From NCBI GenBank assembly GCA_035471805.1, contig DATIPS010000023.1, positions 1-64,000 of the forward strand: DNA of 64,000 bases, written 5' to 3'. Position 1 is the stretch's first letter. Each line of letters starts with the position of its first letter. The notes beneath the pieces were generated by a model. The model ran no database searches. It saw only the letters and a list, made by a program, of their open reading frames with translations, and was not told the DNA's origin. A program made the translations under genes and the position numbers. Shown here piece by piece: positions 59,407 through 64,000 of the stretch. Origin of the DNA: Acidimicrobiia bacterium (GTDB lineage: Bacteria > Actinomycetota > Acidimicrobiia > Spongiisociales > JAHEDJ01).

Positions 59407-59408
59407 GG

Positions 59409-59420
59409 CACAGCGCTGTG
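59409..59420. promoter_or_regulatory. 12-bp palindrome
   Basis: CACAGCGCTGTG is a perfect palindrome just upstream of the -35 box of the RNA promoter and upstream of the direct repeats preceding the nuclease gene. It may be a protein-binding site. Confidence 0.35.
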
Positions 59421-59423
59421 TTC

Positions 59424-59454
59424 TTTTCGCGACCTAACTGGAGTTTTCGCGACC
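59424..59454 (+). repeat. Two TTTTCGCGACC direct repeats, 20 bp apart
   Basis: TTTTCGCGACC occurs at 59424-59434 and 59444-59454, two helical turns apart, 42-72 bases before the start of the RecB-family nuclease gene. A third, shorter copy (TTTCGCGACC) lies at 59105-59114 inside the RNA locus. The spacing and position suggest an activator or repressor binding cooperatively. Confidence 0.5.
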
Positions 59455-59483
59455 CAGATCTCAGTTCTGTCATTCCCGTGCCG

Positions 59484-59489
59484 TATAGT
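59484..59489 (+). promoter_or_regulatory. -10 box of the nuclease gene
   Basis: TATAGT lies exactly six bases before ATG 59496, so the nuclease mRNA is probably leaderless. It diverges from the RNA promoter about 100 bases away. Confidence 0.6.
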
Positions 59490-59495
59490 CCTGAC

Positions 59496-60284
59496 ATGCC
59501 ATTAGAAACCCTGTCGCCGAGCAGAGCGAGCGACTTCAAGCAGTGTCCGCAGCTCTTCAAGTTCCGCTCGATCGACCGCATCCCGGAGCCCGTGACCGTC
59601 CATCAGGCTCGCGGGACGACGGCCCACCTGGCCCTGCAGGACCTGTACGACTTCTCCCCCGAACAGCGCACTCCGGAGGCCCTCTTCGACCTCTTTCGCA
59701 AGGCGTGGACGGATCTACGGGCAACCGACGAGTACGCCGACCTGTTCGCCTCGGACGAGGAAGAACGCTCGTGGGGAATCGAAAGCCTCGAACTACTGGC
59801 CAACTATTTCGCGATCGAGAACCCGAGCGAGGTAGCCCCTCTGGAACGCGAGATGGACATGCTCGAGGATCTCGGCGGAATCACAATTCGCGGGATTCTC
59901 GACCGAATGGACGAACTGCCGGAAGGCGACCTGGTCATCACCGATTACAAAACGGGGAAGGCGCCACCCGAACGTTTCGCTCTCTCGGCTTTCTTCGCAC
60001 TGAAGATCTATGCGCTCTTGATTCGACACAAGACGGGCCGATCACCGGTCGAGGTCCGCTTGTTGTATCTCAATGGACCAACGCTCTATCGACTCCCGAT
60101 CAGCGATGGCCACCTGAATGGAATGGAACAGCAGCTACGAGCACTGTGGGCGGCGATCGACAGAGCAATCGACACGGGCAGCTTCCCTCCCCGCCCCGGA
60201 CCACTCTGCGACTGGTGTTCCTTCCAGGATCGATGCCCGGCATTTGCGGTCGAGGAAGTAGAAGTCCCGACGAGGCAGGCGTGA
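59496..60284 (+). CDS. RecB-family PD-(D/E)XK nuclease with Fe-S cluster
   Basis: A 262-residue stand-alone RecB/Cas4-type nuclease. The core has GTTAHLALQDL, the metal-binding Asp in GILDRMDE and ITDYKTGK (about 148-155) with catalytic Asp and Lys. One Cys near the N terminus (Cys17, FKQCPQLF) and three at the end (CDWCSFQDRC, about 238-247) match the 4Fe-4S cage of this family. It would cut or resect DNA ends. It is followed by a cysteine peptide gene and the AdnA-like gene, so it probably works in the same repair pathway. CRISPR genes are absent. Confidence 0.9.
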   Translation: MPLETLSPSRASDFKQCPQLFKFRSIDRIPEPVTVHQARGTTAHLALQDLYDFSPEQRTPEALFDLFRKAWTDLRATDEYADLFASDEEERSWGIESLELLANYFAIENPSEVAPLEREMDMLEDLGGITIRGILDRMDELPEGDLVITDYKTGKAPPERFALSAFFALKIYALLIRHKTGRSPVEVRLLYLNGPTLYRLPISDGHLNGMEQQLRALWAAIDRAIDTGSFPPRPGPLCDWCSFQDRCPAFAVEEVEVPTRQA

Positions 60285-60385
60285 TCTCCGGCACGGACCT
60301 ACCGGTGATCCTTCGTTCGGCGGCGTGACGAGCTTGGATAACGCCGTCTCCCGTTACGAAGAGTTTTTCTGTCACAGCCATCCGA

Positions 60386-60391
60386 TACGTT
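60386..60391 (+). promoter_or_regulatory. -10 box of the 40-residue peptide gene
   Basis: TACGTT lies six bases before ATG 60398, fitting a leaderless transcript and supporting the small gene. Confidence 0.4.
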
Positions 60392-60397
60392 GGTGTC

Positions 60398-60520
60398 ATG
60401 AACGAGATACAAGCCATCCAGCGAATGCTGTCAGAGGTCGGAATCGAAGCCGAAGAAGTGTTCACCGGAGAGAGCCGGGCATGCCCGGTGTGCCGGTGCG
60501 AACGGCCACTAGCGGCATAG
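60398..60520 (+). CDS. 40-residue cysteine-containing peptide
   Basis: A short open frame beginning MNEIQAIQRMLSEVGIEAEE and ending with the cluster ACPVCRCERP, three Cys in five residues. The first half looks like one amphipathic helix and the second like a half zinc ribbon. It has a TACGTT box six bases before the ATG and sits between the nuclease and AdnA-like genes. I recognise no family, and it is too short for composition alone to prove coding. Confidence 0.5.
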   Translation: MNEIQAIQRMLSEVGIEAEEVFTGESRACPVCRCERPLAA

Positions 60521-60538
60521 CCGAACGCTCGGGATCGA

Positions 60539-63500
60539 GTGGAGATGTCTGAGTGGCGGATTGGTCCTGAGGATTGGCCGGAAGCCGTCGCACGGGTCGG
60601 CGGTTCGCAGATAGTCGTGGCGGGACCGGGGACCGGCAAGACAGAGTTTCTCGTGCGCCGCTTCCTGGAACTCACCGAGCTGCACTCGGTGCCGGCGGAG
60701 CGTATCGCGATGCTGACCTTCTCCCGGCGAGCTGCCTCAGATCTCAAGGACCGGGTACTCAAGCGGTCCGGCGGCTCGACCACCGAAGTCCCTGCCTCGA
60801 CATTCCACTCTCTCGCCTTCCGACTCCTCGAGCGACACGGTCGGGATTGCTTTGGCTGGGAAGAGATGCCTTCGCTCCTGACGGGCCCGGAACAGGTCGC
60901 CCTCGTCTCAGAACTACTCGCTTCGGAAGAACCCGATCGATGGCCGGTTCTGTTTCGCCCGCTCCTTGGTTCGGTTTCTTTCGCAGAAGAGGTCGCCGAC
61001 TTCATCATGCGAAGTCGCGAATATCTGCTCGGTGATGCAGAGCTTCGCTCACTGGCCGGCCGAAGGGACGACTGGCGGGCGCTTCCCGACTTCCTCGAAC
61101 GATACGCAAAGGAGTTGACCAGAAGGGGAAGGCTCGACTACGGATCACTCCAGATGCTCGCCGTCGAGCTCCTTCAGGATCCCGGTGTCCGGGAGCAGGT
61201 GGCAGAGCAGTTCCACTACCTGATCGTCGACGAATACCAGGACACCACGGCCGCCCAGTCCGAGATGCTGGCCAGGTTGACGGAAGGCCACCGCAACATC
61301 ACCGTGGCAGCAGACCCCTATCAATCGGTCTACTCGTTTCGGGGTGCCGAGCTTCACAACGTGGCAGATTTTCCGGGACGGTTCACCAACCCGGACGGAT
61401 CACCGGCAGCGAGACTGGTCCTGACCACCTCCTTCCGTGTCCCTCCTGAAATCCTCTCGGCTGCCGTGCGGCTGACTGCCGGGGGCGATCTGCCCGGTGG
61501 GACGGGTCCGGTGGTCCCAGCCTCGCATTCCGGCCGGGTCGAGGTCCGCAGGTTCCGGCAGCAATCAGAGGAAGCCGAATGGATCGCCGGTGAAATCGAA
61601 CGCCTCCATATCGAGGAAGGGCTCCCGATCAGGACCATCGCCGTATTGGTGAGGTCCAAGCGCAGATTCCTTCCGGAACTGTCGCGGGCACTGGAGCGCC
61701 GATCGATCCCACATGATCTTCCGGATGCCCGGCTCGTCGATCATCCCGGCGTGAGGCTCATCTTCGATATCGTCCTTGCCGCGCAGGCCGACGACACAGC
61801 CGGAGGTAGCCTCGACGCCGACCGGGTCATCAGACGCCTGCTTCTCGGACCGCTATTCGGTGTTCCGCTGAGCATCGAGCGAGAGGCATACCGGCATCGC
61901 CTCCGTTCCGGCCGGCCCTGGCCGGCAATCCTCGAGGAATCGGTTCCGGGAGCCGATGCACTGGCCGCGTTGCTGTCCGACTCCTCCTGGGCGACTTCGG
62001 GCTCGGCCGCCGCCGGGTTCTGGGTTCTCTGGAACACGCTCCCGCAGTTCGATGCGCTTGTCCACGACCAGGACCGGGCGGATTATCGTTCGGCGTGGTC
62101 GGCGTTTGCCCAGGTCCTCAGCCGCCAGGAGGCTCGCGATCCGCATCTCACGCTCGCCGGCTACGTCAACCTGGCCGAGCGGGAAGACTTCGAGGCGACT
62201 CCACTGCTCCGCTACTCCGGCGACGCGAGCGACCGGTTGACCCTGACGACGCTCCACCAGTCGAAAGGCCTCAGTTTCGAAGTCGTCTTCATCGCCGACG
62301 CAGTTGAGGGTGTCATGCCCGACCTGCGAAGGCAGCGCTCCATTCTCCAGACACGGCTGCTTTCTCCTCACCACGATCCAGACCCGCTCGCGGCACGGCA
62401 GTTCAGATTGCAGGAGGAAATGCGGCTCGCATATACGGCAATGACCAGGGCAACCCGCCGGGTCGTCTGGACGGCGACGGACGCTGGAAGTGAAGACCCG
62501 CGCCGGAGGCCCAGCCGATTCCTTTCGGCGATCGGTATCGAACCGATGGATGCGGCGGCTGAGCGGGAACCCCCGATGGACTCGAACGAAAGAGCCCCGG
62601 TCACCCCGGCGGAGGCCGAAGCCCACCTCCGGCGTATGCTGGTGGACCCCGCAACCGCACCCTCGCGCCGGTTGGCGGCGGCAGCAACCCTCCATCGTCG
62701 GCCCAATCCGGCGATACGGCCGGTGGACCAGCTGGCCGGAATGAGGCCGCGCGGGGTCGATTCCGGGATCATCGACTCCGGCCTGACCCTCTCCCCCAGC
62801 CAGGCAGACACCTACGCGACCTGTCCGAGGCAGTATGCGCTCGGACGGCGGCTCGATGCTGCCGGAGACGCCGGACCGTACGCTTCCTTCGGACAGCTCA
62901 TCCACGATGTTCTCGAACGAGCTGAACGCGCGGCGGTCGACGCGGGCGCTGCCCACGGCTCCGTCGATGTTGCGCTCGGGCATCTCCGAGAGCTCATCTC
63001 GTCGACCGACTTCGGACCGGCTGCCCGCCGGGAGGCCTGGCGCAAACGAGCCGAGCGCCTGCTGGTCGGAATGTATGAAGCGTGGATCAGGCCCGGTTCG
63101 GTGCCCGTCCTTTTGGAACACCCGCTCGAGGCAACCATCGACGGTATCCGATGGAGAGGCAGGGCAGACCGAATCGAACTAATACCTTCGGGCGGAGTAC
63201 GCATCGTCGACTACAAGACAACAGCTTCACCCAAACCGGCTGCCGAAGCTGCGGTATCCATCCAACTGGCGTTCTACTTGTTCGCTGCAAAGGGCGACCC
63301 TGCGGTCCGAGAACACGGCGAGCCGACCGAAGCCGAGTTCTGGTATCCGCTCGCCAATCGGAAACAACGGTGGTCGGCCCTGGATACGGCCCAGATGACC
63401 GGTGTCGTGGAAAAGATGGCCGAGATCGGCCGATCGATCGCCGCCGAGAACTGGACGCCCACTGTGAGCGCCGCCTGCCCGGGATGTCCGGTTCGGACCG

Positions 63501-63544
63501 TTTGCCCCGAATGGCCGGAAGGACGGGAGTCGTTCACGCGATGA
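60539..63544 (+). CDS. AdnA-like UvrD-family helicase-nuclease
   Basis: A 1001-residue protein joining a superfamily 1 helicase to a C-terminal RecB-type nuclease, the plan of AdnA in the mycobacterial AdnAB end-resection complex. Helicase motifs are VVAGPGTGKTEFLVRR (about 28-35), MLTFSRRAASDLKDRV, YLIVDEYQDTT (about 228), VAADPYQSVYSFRGA and TLHQSKGLSFEVVFI. The nuclease has IRIVDYKTTAS (about 888), and Cys in YATCPRQYAL and CPGCPVRTVCPEW form the Fe-S site. The start is GTG 60539 or ATG 60545. It overlaps the next helicase gene by ATGA. AdnB-like or PcrA-like identity of the partner cannot be settled. Confidence 0.88.
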   Translation: MEMSEWRIGPEDWPEAVARVGGSQIVVAGPGTGKTEFLVRRFLELTELHSVPAERIAMLTFSRRAASDLKDRVLKRSGGSTTEVPASTFHSLAFRLLERHGRDCFGWEEMPSLLTGPEQVALVSELLASEEPDRWPVLFRPLLGSVSFAEEVADFIMRSREYLLGDAELRSLAGRRDDWRALPDFLERYAKELTRRGRLDYGSLQMLAVELLQDPGVREQVAEQFHYLIVDEYQDTTAAQSEMLARLTEGHRNITVAADPYQSVYSFRGAELHNVADFPGRFTNPDGSPAARLVLTTSFRVPPEILSAAVRLTAGGDLPGGTGPVVPASHSGRVEVRRFRQQSEEAEWIAGEIERLHIEEGLPIRTIAVLVRSKRRFLPELSRALERRSIPHDLPDARLVDHPGVRLIFDIVLAAQADDTAGGSLDADRVIRRLLLGPLFGVPLSIEREAYRHRLRSGRPWPAILEESVPGADALAALLSDSSWATSGSAAAGFWVLWNTLPQFDALVHDQDRADYRSAWSAFAQVLSRQEARDPHLTLAGYVNLAEREDFEATPLLRYSGDASDRLTLTTLHQSKGLSFEVVFIADAVEGVMPDLRRQRSILQTRLLSPHHDPDPLAARQFRLQEEMRLAYTAMTRATRRVVWTATDAGSEDPRRRPSRFLSAIGIEPMDAAAEREPPMDSNERAPVTPAEAEAHLRRMLVDPATAPSRRLAAAATLHRRPNPAIRPVDQLAGMRPRGVDSGIIDSGLTLSPSQADTYATCPRQYALGRRLDAAGDAGPYASFGQLIHDVLERAERAAVDAGAAHGSVDVALGHLRELISSTDFGPAARREAWRKRAERLLVGMYEAWIRPGSVPVLLEHPLEATIDGIRWRGRADRIELIPSGGVRIVDYKTTASPKPAAEAAVSIQLAFYLFAAKGDPAVREHGEPTEAEFWYPLANRKQRWSALDTAQMTGVVEKMAEIGRSIAAENWTPTVSAACPGCPVRTVCPEWPEGRESFTR

Positions 63545-64000
63545 AGCTGATCCCGACGCCCGAGCAGACCGAAATAGTCGAGTACCCCCCATTGCCGCTC
63601 CGCATCGCCGCCGGAGCAGGGACCGGAAAGACCACTACCCTCGCAATGCGGATCGCTCATCTGGTTGCGACGTCGGCCGCGCAGCCCGAACAGATCCTCG
63701 GCATCACGTTCACCAACAAGGCTGCTCAGGAGTTGGGTGAGCGAATCGCCGAGATGCTGGACGGAACCGTTCAACCGGGTCGCGATGTCGAGATCCACAC
63801 CTACCACGGTTTCGCAGCACTCATACTGAGTGAGTTCGGGGCACTGGCCGGGGTGGAGCACGACGCGAAGATCATCACACCGACCTTCGCACGACAACTG
63901 TTGTTCGACTCAATCGAATCGGGGTCGTATGAACACCTCGACATAACCTGGCGCGGCATCGTCGACCGGCCGGAAAAGCTCGCATCCGATCTGGGAGACA
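63541..64000 (+). CDS. UvrD/AdnB-like helicase, 5' part only
   Basis: The frame starts at ATG 63541, overlapping the upstream stop as ATGA, and runs off the window after 153 codons. It has the Q-motif PTPEQTEIV, Walker A AAGAGTGKTTTLAMRI and motif Ia GITFTNKAAQELGERI, then VEIHTYHGFAALIL. These are superfamily 1A helicase motifs. Next to an AdnA-like gene it is probably AdnB, which carries the main motor and a second nuclease domain; the nuclease part would lie beyond the window. Confidence 0.85.
   Translation, partial: MKLIPTPEQTEIVEYPPLPLRIAAGAGTGKTTTLAMRIAHLVATSAAQPEQILGITFTNKAAQELGERIAEMLDGTVQPGRDVEIHTYHGFAALILSEFGALAGVEHDAKIITPTFARQLLFDSIESGSYEHLDITWRGIVDRPEKLASDLGD

Noticed and set aside
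59496-60284. Cas4 of a CRISPR system
   Set aside because: The protein has a Cas4-like fold and Fe-S cysteines, but no cas1, cas2 or array is present and AdnA/AdnB-like genes follow, so a repair nuclease is more likely.

Overview
The window is one continuous piece of high-GC bacterial chromosome, gene-dense and mostly housekeeping. Several features point to an actinobacterium: a DUF2469 gene beside signal peptidase I, the small CXXC protein at 1590, F420-precursor genes (cofG, cofH) together with an F420-type LLM oxidoreductase, an AdnA-type helicase-nuclease, an InhA-like FabI, frequent GTG/TTG starts, and many TANNNT boxes placed 6-8 bases before a start codon, as expected for leaderless mRNAs. 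The split of FO synthase into two proteins and other details suggest Acidimicrobiia or a neighbouring deep lineage; that placement is inference.

Layout. 1-4372: the end of a HAD hydrolase, an enoyl-CoA hydratase, two small actinobacterial genes, then yraN, DUF2469, lepB, rplS and trmD on the minus strand. 4446-14056 interrupts the usual rpsP-rimM-trmD-rplS order. It holds an acidic YbjQ-domain protein, an operon of a 38-residue peptide, a ribbon-helix-helix protein, a DUF4097 protein and a small membrane protein, a two-component pair, cofH and cofG, and a lipoprotein. 14071-16609: rimM, khpA, rpsP, ffh. 16696-26393: PEP carboxylase and a nucleoside-salvage neighbourhood (upp, deoB, deoA, purine nucleoside phosphorylase, cdd) with an alkyltransferase-like gene and etfBA. 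26390-40515: one long minus-strand run (ftsY, smc, acyP, mutM, rnc, plsX, rpmF, DUF177, a coiled-coil gene, coaD, rsmD, recG, a FakA-like kinase). 40610-41020: rpmB and a cold-shock-like gene.

41067-50412 reads as a catabolic island: a GntR/FCD regulator, a DRE-TIM lyase/synthase, an RraA-like aldolase, a beta-hydroxyacid dehydrogenase, two FAH-family hydrolases, an SsuABC-type transporter and an LLM oxidoreductase. Two operator-like sites with the same half-site overlap its promoters, so one regulator may control the whole pathway; its substrate is unknown. 50804-57803 holds a RAM-domain protein, Ddl, a membrane-anchored Mur ligase, an alpha/beta hydrolase, a sensor kinase, fabI and small genes.

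58522-59495 has no convincing protein gene. Read on the minus strand it is filled with hairpins capped by UUCG and GAAA tetraloops. It has a sigma70-like promoter at its upstream end and two identical 53-base terminator-like copies, one about 185 bases and one about 800 bases downstream. I regard this as a candidate undescribed structured RNA locus and the most interesting part of the window. It lies directly beside an Fe-S RecB-family nuclease gene, a 40-residue cysteine peptide, an AdnA-like helicase-nuclease and the start of an AdnB/UvrD-like helicase that runs off the end.
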